Positions 45,364-57,501 are shown, numbered from the stretch's first letter. The stretch is DNA of 64,000 bases from Taxillus chinensis (GCA_023512835.1 CM042089.1:49313004-49377003); one strand, 5' to 3'. The notes: generated by a model not told the origin, from the sequence alone. Numbers and translations: made by a program.

Positions 45364-45506
45364 TGAAAATCTTGTATAAAGGCTGAATTGTATTCTGTTG
45401 CTGATAAATGAAAATGGTTGTGATGTGTATTCTGTATGTTATCTTTTTGCGCTACTTACCGGATCAGATTACAAAGGGTTTGGGCATATCCATAATTGGG
45501 GGAGAT
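45364..45506 (+). other. B2 3' untranslated segment with polypurine tract
   Basis: TTGGGGGAGAT (45496-45506) abuts the 3' LTR. The segment matches 7219-7361 in B1 nearly base for base. Confidence 0.88.
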
Positions 45507-46935
45507 TGTTGGATCAAGCCCAGAATTTGGATCATGCTGATAAAGCCCTATGTAATTTGATCTGAGATCTTTTGTGTTTCTTTGATCATTCAGAAGATAT
45601 GTTATTAATCCGGAGATATACTCGTGAGAGCAAAGCTAAGGACAGGATACATAATCCTGATCGGGACAAGAGTGAGTGTCGTCAAACACTTGGTAAATAA
45701 CCAAGTCACCAATACATACGGAATAAGGAACATTCATGCGGACTAAGAACTTAAAAGCTACGGATTACAGAATCTACTCTTAATATCTCAAATGGAGTAA
45801 GTCAAACTAATGCGGAGTAAGAATCTTGGTCTACAAGGTCGCACGAAGTAAAAGAGTCGACACGGAGCTAAAAAGTTAAGTCTTCCACTCAAGTGAACAA
45901 AAGCAAAGAAGACACGGAGTAAGGCATCCGAGTCATTCATACATACAGAGTAAGGAAGTACTGATGCGGAATAAGGACCCGAGTCTTTATTCGCACGGAG
46001 TAAGGAAACCAGATGCGGAGTAAGGAATCCGGACCACTCACTCATGCGGAGTAAGGATGTGCTAGTACGGAGTAAGCCATCCGATCCTTTAGACTCGCAC
46101 GGAGTAAGGAACTTACATACGGAGTAAGGAACTTACATACGGAGTAAGGAACTTACATGCGGAGTAAGGAAGCGCTGATACGGAATAAGCACTCCGACCT
46201 TCTCATTCACACGGAGTAAGGTAGCACTAACACGGACTAAGGATTCCAGTACCAAATAGATACGGAGTAAGCAACCACTAACACGGAGTAAAGTTCCGAG
46301 CTTCATTAGCAACGGAGTAAGGAAAATTACACCAGGCCAAGAAGATGTTACTTCAACTTATTGCATTTAAAGTTATCAGCTCGTGGTGTCCCGATGTAAG
46401 ACAAACTCGTTGAGAACCTGAAGAATCTTACACGTGGATCACCCGGATATGTGGAAACAACTATAATTATACTTGGGAACTCACAAAGGCACTTATACTC
46501 TTCAAACCCAAGATCTTGAGCTCCACAAACCACAGCAGTCAAGGTAGAGAGATTATCGAGGAATAGTTAGTGCTGAACGCATTCCGGAACGACATGTTCA
46601 AAGGTTGTCTCTTAGGAATGTTTGTATAAATATTCGTACTTGTACACTTAAAGGTGTGTGCGAGCAAGCCTGAATCAATCCTGTGTATGCACAAGAGTTC
46701 AAAGACATAATATAGGCTAGTGTGTGAATCCTTTTTGTAAACAGAGTGTAAGAGAGTTTTGCTTCTATTTTGTTGTATTTATCTTTTGATAATAAAACAA
46801 AATACTTCCACTATCTGGTTATCTTCCGCAGTGATTCTATCACTTAACTAGATAAGTGTTTGTGTCATAAGAGAATAGAAAGAGTTTCGATAAGAGCCTA
46901 TTCACCCCCCACCTTTAGGCTACAAGGGATCATCA
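45507..46935 (+). repeat. B2 3' LTR
   Basis: Matches 30922-32394 but has three instead of five copies of the 20-bp TAAGGAACTT unit (46095-46154) and a shorter C-tract (46905-46910). It ends GGGATCATCA followed by TSD GTATC. Confidence 0.93.
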
Positions 46936-47508
46936 GTATCCTTCTGCAACCAGTCTGGCATTGTTTCTGATGACAACACCATCGGCATCAAGTTTGTTTC
47001 TGAAGATCCATTTCACGCCAATGACTTGGTGTGATCTGGGCCTATTGACCAACTCCCATATTTTTTGTCTTTTGAACTGATTTAATTCTTCTTGCATCAC
47101 ATCAATCCAATGGTGATCCTGAACTGCATCATCAACTGATTTTGGCTCCACTTGTGATAGGAAACACATATACAGATTTTGATGCAGTGTGGCAGCCCTT
47201 GTTTTAACTCGTGCAGCAGGATCTCCAATTATCAGTTCAGAAGGGTGGTCCTTTAACCTTTTTCTTGTCTTTGGAAGGTCTTCTCTTTCTTCATGATGAA
47301 TGCCCAATTGCTCAATGTCAGGTTCTTGAGCTGGTAGAAGAGGCAGAGTCTGAACAGGTTGAACGTTAAAGTCATGGTTTTCTGCTGATTTTTTACTTGG
47401 TTCCTCAGCAACCCGTTTAGCTTTGTGTTCATCAGGTTCGGGTGCATCTTCCATTGTTTCTGTTGTAGTGGGATTGTCTGTGTCTTGGTCTTCTACAATG
47501 ACAATGTC
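46936..47508 (-). pseudogene. Copia A pol: linker and RT N-terminus
   Basis: A 173-residue frame with a Glu/Lys-rich linker, then [53 protein letters not shown] and IGVKWIFRNKLDADGV. It reaches the B2 insertion site at the junction of the RT finger motif; the rest of RT is at 30068-30921. Confidence 0.9.
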
Positions 47509-48576
47509 CTACACTTTATTTATATTTGGGTCTCCTTTCTGCATTCCATGGTTAGTCTCATCAAAAGAAACATGAATAGACTCTTCAACAACTTTGGTTC
47601 TTCTATTAAATACACGATAAGCCTTGCTAGTCATGGAATATCCAACAAGATATCCATCATCTGATTTGGCATCAAACTTGTTTAAGTAATCCTTGCCATT
47701 GTTCAGAATGTAGCAAGTACACCCGAAGATCCTTAGGTGACCAATGTTTGGTCTCCTTCCCTTCCATAACTCATAGGGTGTTTTCATGGCTCGTTTGTTA
47801 ATTAGAGTTCTATTTTGTACATAACAAGCAGTGGCAACAGCTTCGGCCCATAGGGATTTTGGGAACTGAGCTCCTGTCAACATGGTTCTAGTCGCTTCAA
47901 CTAATGTTCGATTCTTTCTTTCAGCTACTCCATTTTGTTGTGGAGTTCTTGGTGCCGAGAAATTATGCTAGATACCATGTTCAGGACAAAACTCTAACAT
48001 ATCGAGAAAATTCAAATTCCTTGCCATGATCGCTACGAATGTACTTAACGAGAGAGACTCTTAACATTTGTGACCCAATTGAAGAGTTCAACAAGATTCT
48101 CAAATGTTTTAGTTTTGTTTTTGAGAAACATGACCTATGTGTATATGGTATAGTCATCTATTACTGCGAGAAAGTATCGTGCACCAGATAAGGTAGACAC
48201 ATTTATTGGTCCACATAGGTCCATGTGCAGAAGTTTGAGTGGTTGTGTGATTGAGGTTTTATCTACACTCTTAAAAGAATGTTTAACCTTGCTTACCCAG
48301 TGACAATCCCTACAAGGGTGTTCTTTCTCATAAACAAGCTTGGGTAAGCCCTCAACCAAATCCAGAGATGCCAGTTTAGACATAGTCTTAAAGATTAAAT
48401 GACCAAATCTCTTGTGCCACAACCAACTAATGTCAGGTGAAGCTTTGGACAGAAAACAAATTGGTTCATCAGATTGAGCATTACCAAAGACCAACTTGTA
48501 GACATTGCCTTGTCTATGTCTATTTAGCTTCACCTCTTTGAAGACAGGGTCCATAACTGTGCAGGTGTGTTTAGTT
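47509..48576 (-). pseudogene. Copia A pol: integrase
   Basis: From the G2 insertion site leftwards: HTCTVMDPVFKEVKL, the finger LWHKRFGHLIF and CRDCHWVSKVKHS, then LHMDLCGPI with the first Asp and VIDDYTIYT followed by a stop (48132-48134). The middle (47884-48130), where the second Asp should be, is frame-shifted. TPQQNGVAERKNR with the Glu lies near 47925-47960. The C-terminal half, SLWAEAVATACYVQNRTLIN to DDGYLVGYS, is open in 47509-47883 and ends with a stop. The upstream protease lies at 57185-57501. Confidence 0.88.
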
Positions 48577-50620
48577 GTAATGACCCGTGTGTAACCCGTG
48601 TGTAAGGAGTTAACCAAAAACACCTTGGATGTTGGTACACAAGTTTAAGGTAAGAGATGAGCCCAAGAGGGGACTTTTGAGAGGTGCATGTGTCAAGCGA
48701 TAGCGTACATTTATGCCCTAGGAAGATGCTATGCGTATACAGGCGGTTTTAAGCTGTTTTGGCTGATCTTGGAGCTCACTTTTGACCTAGTAGATGGCCT
48801 CAAACAATTGGCGTGCAAGAACAAAAGTTTCTTAGAATGAGGTCCTCTATCTACCACAGAAATTTCAGAGCATTTGGAGCTGAACGTGAATTCACCCATT
48901 TCACGTGCAAGCATATTTTTGCTCCTCAGGCCTCTCCAAGATGCAAGGAGGCTTGTGGTGAAGTTTGAGTGCATTTGGAGCTGCACGCCAATTGGGGAAT
49001 TGGCGTGCAAATTGGCGTGCAGGTGTATTTTTGCATGGTTCCCTTGGTTTTGTCATTCTAATGATCTTTCTCCAAAGGACCATGTTGCAATTCCGAGTAT
49101 TTTGGCCTATATGGGTGCGGAAAGGTGCTAACTTGTGTGATCAAAACTACGTCGTTTTGATCCTGGGTTTACTTAATCAAAACTACGTCGTTTTGATGTG
49201 GATGGTGTCTATATAAGGAGGGCTTGAGTTTGAGTTTAGGGTTCTTGTGTTCCTTTTGCCGCATGCCCGCCCGAGAGAGAGAGAGAGAGCTAGAAAGAGA
49301 AAGGGAAGGGGAGTTCTTGGTTGTTGCCTGGAGCATCTTGCGTGGGGAGGACGGCGTTTGGCGCGGGAGCAAGGAAGATCTTGCTTTAAGGTAGGGGTTC
49401 TGTTCTTCCTAAACCCTCCTCTGTCCTAGGGTCCTAGGGCGATTCTGGGTGTATCTGTTTATATATATATATATGTAATCCATATAGGTGTGATCTCCTA
49501 TATGGATGTTGGCCTTCAGTGGCATTTTAGTGTGGTTCCGTGGTCTATATGCTATATGTTTGATGAAAAGCCTGTGTGAATATAGTTGTGTGTATATGCC
49601 CATTACGTGTTTGGTATTATGCCTGTGTGGCCGAACTTGTGATTTAGGGTATGTATGTATGCCGGGTGTTTGCTCTGTGGCCTGAATGGGTGGGATTGTG
49701 CACTTGTGAACGGGTGCACACCAAGTGTTTGGTTTTATACCTGAGAGGCTATGCATATTATGTGTTTGAAATAATGTCCGTGTGGCTGGGTTTGTGAGCC
49801 TGTGAATATATGCATGCTAAGTGTTCGACGTTATTCCTGTGTGACTAAGCATATTAAGTGTTTGATGTTATGCCTGTATGGTCTTATGTCTTTGTGTGGT
49901 TGCTTGTACACCCGGTGGTGTGGAAGCCCGGGACCGTTTTGTGTTAGCTTGTGAGGTTGTGGAAACTTGGCCTGAAGAGGCGGTTAAATCACTTGGCCTG
50001 AAGAGGCGGTTAAATCACTTGGCCTGAAGAGGCGGTTAAATCACTTGGCCTGAAGAGGCGGTTAAATCACTTGGCCTGAAGAGGCGGTTAAATCACTTGG
50101 CCTGAAGAGGCGGTTAAATCACTTGTTGTTAAAGTGTTAGCCTTGTGTGGCGGTGGCGATTGTAATTGTTGATGTGGTTGTTGTTATGTCTGTTGAAATT
50201 ATTGTAACACGACACCGCACTTGTACACATGGCATGTAGATGCTAGGAGCATGGGATGGGTTGGGGAGACATGATCCCTACTGAGCCGTGGATGCTCACC
50301 CCTCCTACTATGGTGTGTTTTCTTGCAGGAACCTACAGGCGTTAGGTGGGAACACCAAGGTGGAAGAGTTCCATTTTGTGGCTTTGTTTTGTGTTATTTG
50401 CATTATGTAATTTTGTTGAGGCATTGTAACCCCAGGTGGGGAGATATTGTAATGAAGTTTGAAACATAATAAAGGCATGTGGTTTCAATTATATAATTAT
50501 ATGATTTTTGATTTCGAAAAGAAATGTGAAGTGTATATTGTATTCTACCCCTTTGTCCAAACCCGGATAAAGGGAGGGTCACGTTCCGGTCTCCTCGGGT
50601 TGGAAATCCGGGGCGTGACA
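48577..50620 (+). repeat. G2 5' LTR
   Basis: TGTAATGACCC to GGGGCGTGACA. ACGT dyads at 49140-49161 and 49176-49197 are followed by TATATAAGG at 49210-49218. The U3 has one CACGTG and several GGCGTGCA motifs. Six copies of the 26-bp unit lie at 49965-50120. AATAAAGG near 50467 may be the poly(A) signal. Confidence 0.93.
49965..50120 (+). repeat. 26-bp tandem repeat, 6 copies, G2 5' LTR
   Basis: Six perfect units containing ACTTGGCCTGAAGAGGCGG, each ending TTAAATC. The same number occurs in the 3' LTR. There are no spacers, so it is a minisatellite. Confidence 0.96.
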
Positions 50621-53600
50621 ATTATGGTATCAGAGCATGGTCTAGTTGGCCTAGGGTAGTGGGCGGACTTGGTTATCTTGGGTCCTTTGGAGGAGCCTGG
50701 AGGGACGTGCCTGATCAACACGGTCCTCTTGGAGCCTCCAAGGTGTACTTGGGGTAGTCCAGTCTTGTGGTAGGATTTGCATGCATTGGCATTAGGGCAC
50801 TAGTTGCATTGGTTGTTGTATGTGAAGGTGTGGATACCTGAAAAAAAAAAAAAAAAAAATATTTGTGATAAAAGAAAAATATGAATAATGTGATAAGGCG
50901 TGAACTATGCAACTCTGATTTTATTTGAAGTACCTTGAGCATGACTACAAGGAAAAGTCCTTGTTTAGTTGAACTGTGTGCTTGTGGAGTGGATGCTTGT
51001 GCAATGTGGTTTATCTTGTGATGATTTGAGCATGGAAACATGGAAGAGAAATTGTGGAAGTGAAACTGTGTGCTTGGAAACTTGAGGCTTGTGACCTGTT
51101 AACAAAAAAAAAAAAAAAAAAAAAAATTTAATTAAAATGTGATTTGTTTGGTGTTCTGTGAATGGTTGAGCATGTGATTTGCTTGGTACTGTGTGAAATA
51201 AGCGTGGTTATGAGCAATGCAATGGAATGTAAAATTGGTATAGTCTGTTAAATGTGAACCTATAGACTTGTGTGGTAATAATGCGTGTTATAGCTTAAGC
51301 TGCTTAGTCGGTAGTGGTCTCGCGATCGATTGTTGAGATTATTAAGTGATAACCTAGGGCGCTGCCTTTTCGTGGAGCCAATGTCTCCAAAAATTGTGAC
51401 CGGTACGACTATTGAGGTAGCAAGGAAGCCCGCCCCCCCCCCCTTAGGCTGGGCAAGTGGGAGAGCTGCAGGATGTAGGTAATGAGGTTGGCATCTTAAG
51501 CCTGGTAATTCAAGAGTTGAGGGATGAGATTCGATAACTGATTAAGAGCGAGGTACGTCGAGAGCTATCAACCCCACATCATCGGGGGGGGATCTTGGGT
51601 GAAGATTAATTGAAGCATAGTTGTCCTGATCAGCGAAAGGGGCTCAAGAGGTAGAGACCGGTTTCCCAAAGGGGTTGTTCTTGCAGTGGACAACCGGGAC
51701 ATTGGAAAGTAGGACATCTCCCAACAGCCTGTTTTGGTAAAACAAGTCATGGTGCTAGAACACTGGCTCAACGAGCTAGGGATAAAGCAAAATTCAAGTG
51801 AGGCTAGGAGGAGAGCATGGCAGAACTTTCCTTAGTCAAGGGTATGATTTTGATTCTCGCGTGTTAAGATTCTTTGTTTGGTGGTGGTAGCATAGTCCTT
51901 TAATGATAGTGATCGGTTAAGTCTCGTCCTGGATTAGGTGAGGCTGGGTGAACCTTTGATTGTTGCGTTTCTAGCCCTTGTTTTTATTTGGGTGGGCTCG
52001 TGAGCCACTGTTTTATGTTAGGTGAGGCTTAGAAGGTCGTTTGAGTTACCATTTTGGATAAACGTAGTTGGGGACCTACTAGAGAATAAATGAGTAAAAT
52101 AAATAAAAATATATATATGATACCAAAAGACTAATAAATTACTAATGGTTATAAACAGTTGTTGGAAAGAGTTGGTGGTTTTAATATGGTCTAAAGTGTT
52201 AATCACATCTTTGTGTGGTAGTCAATTTTGGGCGCCCGTGTGTGAGGAAAGTAATAAATGTTCCTGTCTACCCCTAATACTCTGGCGTAGGTGAGATTAC
52301 CTCTGGCCTAGCAAGCCTAGGAAGCTGGAGGCATGAGTTAGTGGCTTGTGGGTAGTGTGTGACCCCGCGGTGGCAACCTTGAGTAATAGAAATGTGTTTT
52401 CATGTGAGTAGAGGTTTCTGTAGATGTGCTACCTAAGAAGGATGTTCTTTTGGTAACCTTTCCAAGTGTCACGGTTGAGGGAAGAAATTGCCACTAGTAT
52501 AACCCACTCCTTGAGTCATTGAGATTTAAATTGATTGGTTCTTATGGGTGTCCTGTGGAGATGGCTGCAAATTGTTGGGTGGCCAAACATTGACCACGTG
52601 TCACGCTGGTGGTGTGTGAAAGACCTTGGGTAATGTTCATAGGATATGTGGTGCAATGGGTTTGCATATGTATAAAAATGTGATGAGTTCTGGAACTAGG
52701 TTACGAGTGAGTTTATAGGATCGTGCCCAGTGAACCCAATCGGTGGCAAGCGGCAAGCGAGTGAGATTGGGCAGGCCTTGTTTGGGTTTTTCCTCAAAAT
52801 TGGGAGACACCTTCCGAGGGGTTGAGGATGTACTCCTGGTGGTAGGACCATTCCGTTAATTCATGTCGTGTGGGTAATAGGCTTAAAAAAGGCGAGGAGG
52901 TGGGGGCTAGTATGTCCTCTCTTACATGTGTTCTACGCAGTAGTTTATTTCGTGTGTTGTGGTCGCCTTGTTTTGTTGTGTGTGTTACATATGTGTAAAG
53001 GGGTATAGCAAAGTTCTTATGTGTGGGTCTCGTGGCATTCATTTGCAGAGGAGTAGGAGGTGATGCCTGCGCATGTTAGGTGTGGTGTGGGATGAAGAGG
53101 AGTGTTATGTGTAATGTTGATGCTATTCCTTGTCACGTGTGATGGCATGCTCAGTTAAAGTGTGAAAGTATTGATGAGTTGTGATTCATTGAATGGAGTC
53201 AGATGTGAGTTTTGCTTGTAAGGGATATTAGTGCTACCCCTTTGGGGGAGATTTGTGTCCTGCGGCTACCATGGGGTCCTCATGCTACGTATGTTCTTCT
53301 TGAAAGTCTTTCGTGTGCGTTTTGATGCGGTAAGTGACATGGTCCACGCCATCAAAGTGTTGGTGTGTTTGGGAGCTACGTGAATGTCCCGAATAAGGAG
53401 TTTGCATGCCTCGTTTCTTGTGCCTACCCGGAGGAATTGCAGTGACCATATTAAGCTGCGATTAGAGCCTGAGTATTTCTTGATCCATTTGAGTGTTTTG
53501 CTGGTATGTTGAGATAAAACGTAATAGTTGATATAGCGGAGTTGGTGGGCCATGAGGTGGAGTATGTCTTGGAGGCAAGGGATTTTCTTGTGACCTGTGA

Positions 53601-55137
53601 GTGGTGACACAGAGGATTCCATTGTGGTCAGGTTGCAGCTAGGAGCGTTTTCAGTGTGGGGGGGGGACTATGATGTTCATAGCTACTTGGCGTCAAGGGA
53701 TTCCTATCGCGTGGTCCGTCTGCGACTTGGTAAGGCATTATCTCTTGGGCTGTACGGTAAGCCTCGGTTGTGAAGGCCGTGTGGGACCTTGGCGGATCTC
53801 TGTTTGACCGTGATCAAGGAGGTCGATTCTCAAAGTCGGTGACTAGTGATAGCCCGATAGTGGGTTTTGGTCTTACCATGGCCGTGTGTGTGGTCTTGCA
53901 TTTCTTGTTTTTAGTGCATCCTTGGACTCCGTTGGGCGCCAGGTTGACCGCGACCGAGTGGTTAAGGGCACACTCCATTCTCGTGTTTCGTGTCTAGGCT
54001 TGTACTCCGTTCGCGTCACCATTGGTGTTGGTGGGGTTTCAATGTTCCTTGCTTGAGTGAGGTGGTTTTCGCCGTGATGATGGTGCTTTGCGGTGAGCTC
54101 CCTGTGTGGGAATGTGATTGTGGTTTGCATAATGCTGTCCTATTTGTTTGTGTTTCATTGTGACCTCATTGTGCTTGCGTTGTTAGGGCGTGGTCTACCT
54201 ATGGGCCGAGGCTGCGTTGACTTCAACTCCCAATTGTTGGGTATTTTACGTTGTGGAGTGTTGGTCCCATCGTTTCGCGAGTTGGCATCTCCAACATTTG
54301 TGGTAATGACTACATTATGTGTTGCTTTGATCTTTTCGCGTTGTTTATTACTTGGTTTCTCTTTTCGGGGACGAAAAGTCCAAAGGTGGGAAGGTTGTGA
54401 GGAAACTCCTCGCGGATAAGTTTGTATGGTGTTAGCGAGTGGGCAGTGGAACGTTAAACGTGTAGTAGTGTTTTATTTGTGCTTTGTTCTTTGTAGTGGT
54501 GTTTATGATGTGATTTGTTAAACGTACGTGTTGGGGATGGGCGTATATGTTGTACACCGTCGTGGCGTGAATACTTGTGACATGTGTTAGGTGAGGAGAA
54601 CAAGGGTTTGTGAGATTAGAATATGTGTTTCCCTATCATGCTGTGTTTTATTGGGTCCTGTGGGTACGTGCCTTCATGTGTGTTATTGTGTGATATCTTC
54701 ATTCGCGGGTATGTGAATGGTTGTGGGCTATGTGCATCAGGGTGCGTTTTGGAAGGTGTGTTGTATTTTAGGGGCCGACACGTCCCGCAGAGGAGACATG
54801 GAATGTGAGTCCATGATGCGTGACCAACCCCCGAGTTGTTCGAGGACGACCAATCTTAAGGGTGGAGGGGTGGCTGTTGGCTGGTGTCTTTGTATTTCTT
54901 TTCGACTTTTGACTTTAATTTATATTGAATATGTTAATGAAATGTTCTTGTTGACCTAGATTGTGATGCATGTGGTTATGGACTGTGGTGGCACTATGTT
55001 ATGTGCTATTGTGTACAATGTGCGGTGTATGACCCATTTGGGTGTTGTAGCTCGCCGTGTGGCAAATGGGTAGCTTGTGTTTGTTTTCCTCGTATGTCAT
55101 TTCTTTTCGAGGACGAAAAGTCTTAAGGGGGAGAGGA
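50621..55137 (+). other. G2 interior: PBS, gag-like remnant, polypurine ends; otherwise unrecognised
   Basis: PBS TGGTATCAGAGC at 50625-50636 is followed by poly(A) tracts (50841-50859, 51103-51126). Around 51484-51560 one frame reads EVGILSLVIQELRDEI, a stop, then LIKSEVRREL, which resembles the GMREDLRGEILNEVRREM segment at the start of G1 gag. Beyond that I recognise nothing in 3.5 kb on either strand. Open frames of up to 118 codons (53266-53622 minus) match no family I know. Three TTCG[A/G]GGACGA motifs with purine-rich tails occur near 54364, 54838 and 55107; the last is the true polypurine end before the LTR. Confidence 0.6.
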
Positions 55138-57184
55138 TGTAATGACCCGTGTGTAACCCGTGTGTAAGGAGTTAACCAAAAACACCTTGGATGTTGGTAC
55201 ACAAGTTTAAGGTAAGAGATGAGCCCAAGAGGGGACTTTTGAGAGGTGCATGTGTCAAGCGATAGCGTACATTTATGCCCTAGGAAGATCTTATGCGTAT
55301 ACAGGCGGTTTTAAAGTTGTTTTGGCTGATCTTGGAGCTCACTTTTGACCTAGTAGATGGCCTCAAACAATTGGCGTGCAAGAACAAAAGTTTCTTAGAA
55401 TGAGGTCCTCTATCTACCACAGAAATTTCAGAGCATTTGGAGCTGAACGTGAATTCACCCATTTCACGTGCAAGCATATTTTTGCTCCTCAGGCCTCTCC
55501 AAGATGCAAGGAGGCTTGTGGTGAAGTTTGAGTGCATTTGGAGCTGCACGCCAATTGGGGGAATTGGCGTGCAAATTGGCGTGCAGGTGTATTTTTGCAT
55601 GGTTCCCTTGGTTTTGTCATTCTAATGATCTTTCTCCAAAGGACCATGTTGCAATCTGGGTATTTTGGCCTATATGGGTGCGGAAAGGTGCTAACTTGTG
55701 TGATCAAAACTACGTCGTTTTGATCCTGGGTTTACTTAATCAAAACTACGTCGTTTTGATGTGGATGGTGTCTATATAAGGAGGGCTTGAGTTTGAGTTT
55801 AGGGTTCTTGTGTTCCTTTGCTTGCAGCTTTGCCTCGAGAGAGAGAGAGCTAGAAAGAGAAAGGGAAGGGGAGTTCTTGGTTCTTGCCGGAGCATCTTGC
55901 GTGGGGAGGACGGCGTTTGGCGCGGGAGCAAGGAAGATCCGCTTTAAGGTAGGGGTTCTGTTCTTCCTAAACCCTCCTCTCGTCCTAGGGTCCTAGGGCA
56001 GATTCTGGGTCGTATCTGTTTATATATATATATATGTAATCCATATAGGTGTGATCTCCTATATGGATGTTGGCCTTCAATGGCATTTTAGTGTGGTTCC
56101 GTGGTCTATATGCTATATGTTTGATGAAAAGCTTGTGTGAATATAGTTGTGTGTATATGCCCATTACGTGTTTGGTATTATGCCTGTGTGGCTGAACTTG
56201 TGATTTAGGGTATGTATGTATCTTTGGGTGTTTGCTCTGTGTGCTGAATGGCTGGGATTGTGCACTTGTGAACGGGTGCACACCAAGTGTTTGGTTTTAT
56301 ACCTGAGAGGCTATGCATATTATGTGTTTGAAATAATGTCTGTGTGGCTGGGTTTGTGAGCCTTGTGAATATATGCATGCTAAGTGTTCGACGTTATTCC
56401 TGTGTGACTAAGCATATTAAGTGTTTGATGTTATGCCTGTATGGTCTTATGTCTTGTGTGGTTGCTTGTACACCCGGTGGTCGTGGAAGCCCGGGACCGT
56501 TTTGTGTTAGCTTGTGAGGTTGTGGAAACTTGGCCTGAAGAGGCGGTTAAATCACTTGGCCTGAAGAGGCGGTTAAATCACTTGGCCTGAAGAGGCGGTT
56601 AAATCACTTGGCCTGAAGAGGCGGTTAAATCACTTGGCCTGAAGAGGCGGTTAAATCACTTGGCCTGAAGAGGCGGTTAAATCACTTGTTGTTAAAGTGT
56701 TAGCCTCGTGTGGCGGTGGCAGATTGTAATTGTTGATGTGGTTGTTGTTATGTCTGTTGAAATTATTGTAACACGACACCGCACTTGTACACATGGCATG
56801 TAGATGCTAGGAGCATGGGATGGGTTGGGGAGACATGATCCCTACCGATTCGTGGATGCTCACCCCTCCTACTATGGTGTGTTTTCTTGCAGGAACCTAC
56901 AGGCGTTAGGTGGGAACACCAAGGTGGAAGAGTTCCATTTTGTGGCTTTGTTTTGTGTTATTTGCATTATGTAATTTTGTTGAGGCATTGTAACCCCAGT
57001 GGGGAGATATTGTAATGAAGTTTGAAACATAATAAAGGCATGTGGTTTCAATTATATAATTATATGATTTTTGATTTCTGAAAAGAAATGTGAAGTGTAT
57101 ATTGTATTCTACCCCTTTGTCCAAACCCGGATAAAGGGAGGGTCACGTTCCGGTCTCCTCGGGTTGGAAATCCGGGGCGTGACA
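55138..57184 (+). repeat. G2 3' LTR
   Basis: Nearly identical to 48577-50620. Dyads at 55703-55724 and 55739-55760, TATATAAGG near 55773, six 26-bp units at 56528-56683. Differences are mainly one- to six-base changes in GC-rich or purine-rich spots, for example near 55820-55845 and 55885. Confidence 0.94.
56528..56683 (+). repeat. 26-bp tandem repeat, 6 copies, G2 3' LTR
   Basis: Same unit and copy number as in the 5' LTR, consistent with recent insertion. Confidence 0.96.
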
Positions 57185-57501
57185 TTAGTGAACAAAACTT
57201 CATAACCCTTGTCACACAATTGACTTATGCTCAACAGGTTATGTGTAAGACCTTGAACAACAGATACATTCTGAATGGACACAGAACCATTAGAGAGAGT
57301 ACCCTTACCAACATTCTTACCCTTTTTATTGTCCCCAAAAGTGACAAATGAAGCTGCAACCTCCCTTACCTCACTCAATAGAGAGGCATCATCTGTCATG
57401 TGCACAAAACAGGCACTATCACGATACCACTGGCTGGAATTGATCTTTTGTTTCCAGTGGCTGCTTTCAGCTTCAGGTACCTGTTCCTGCACAATGAGCA
57501 A
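57185..57501 (-). pseudogene. Copia A pol: aspartic protease
   Basis: In frame after a TAG that follows WAPKT of gag. SSQWYRDSACFVHMTDD contains the active site as DSA rather than the usual DSG, and the preceding residue is Arg rather than Leu. Both changes would be expected to harm activity. FGDNKKGKNVGKGTLSNG, NVSVVQGLTHNLLSISQLC and DKGYEVLF follow, up to the G2 insertion. The equivalent B2 sequence is at 34831-35090. Confidence 0.87.

Larger units (their letters stand above)
30922..46935 (+). mobile_element. Copia element B2 (Sirevirus/Maximus-like), both LTRs, TSD GTATC
   Basis: A 16.0 kb plus-strand element inserted in the RT of Copia A. LTRs are 30922-32394 (1473 bp) and 45507-46935 (1429 bp), both TGTTGGATC to GGGAYCATCA. 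GTATC flanks it at 30917-30921 and 46936-46940, and the RT frame of A resumes in register across the site. Content: PBS, gag, protease, integrase, RT, RNase H, spacer with polypurine hairpins, ORF3 with Ulp1-like end, PPT. A 2825-bp insertion (36078-38902) sits in pol. It is the most complete member of the B family in the window but carries several stops. Confidence 0.95.
48577..57184 (+). mobile_element. Gypsy-type element G2, LTRs intact, coding region nearly absent, TSD TTAGT
   Basis: An 8.6 kb plus-strand element in Copia A pol, flanked by TTAGT at 48572-48576 and 57185-57189. LTRs at 48577-50620 (2044 bp) and 55138-57184 (2047 bp) are nearly identical. It has a PBS (TGGTATCAGAGC at 50625) and a polypurine end, but its 4.5 kb interior has no readable protease, RT or integrase. 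It fits the description of a non-autonomous large retrotransposon derivative moved by a relative of G1. A short gag-like remnant is noted separately. Confidence 0.9.

Noticed and set aside
49965..50120. Regular direct repeats that could suggest a CRISPR array
   Set aside because: The 26-bp units are head to tail with no spacers, lie in LTRs of a plant retrotransposon, and recur in the partner LTR.
50625..50636. tRNA-like sequence at the primer-binding sites
   Set aside because: Only 11-14 bases complementary to tRNA 3' ends are present; no cloverleaf can be formed.
53266..53622. 118-codon minus-strand frame in G2
   Set aside because: No motif of any family was recognised and it lies antisense in a decayed element; length alone is not evidence.
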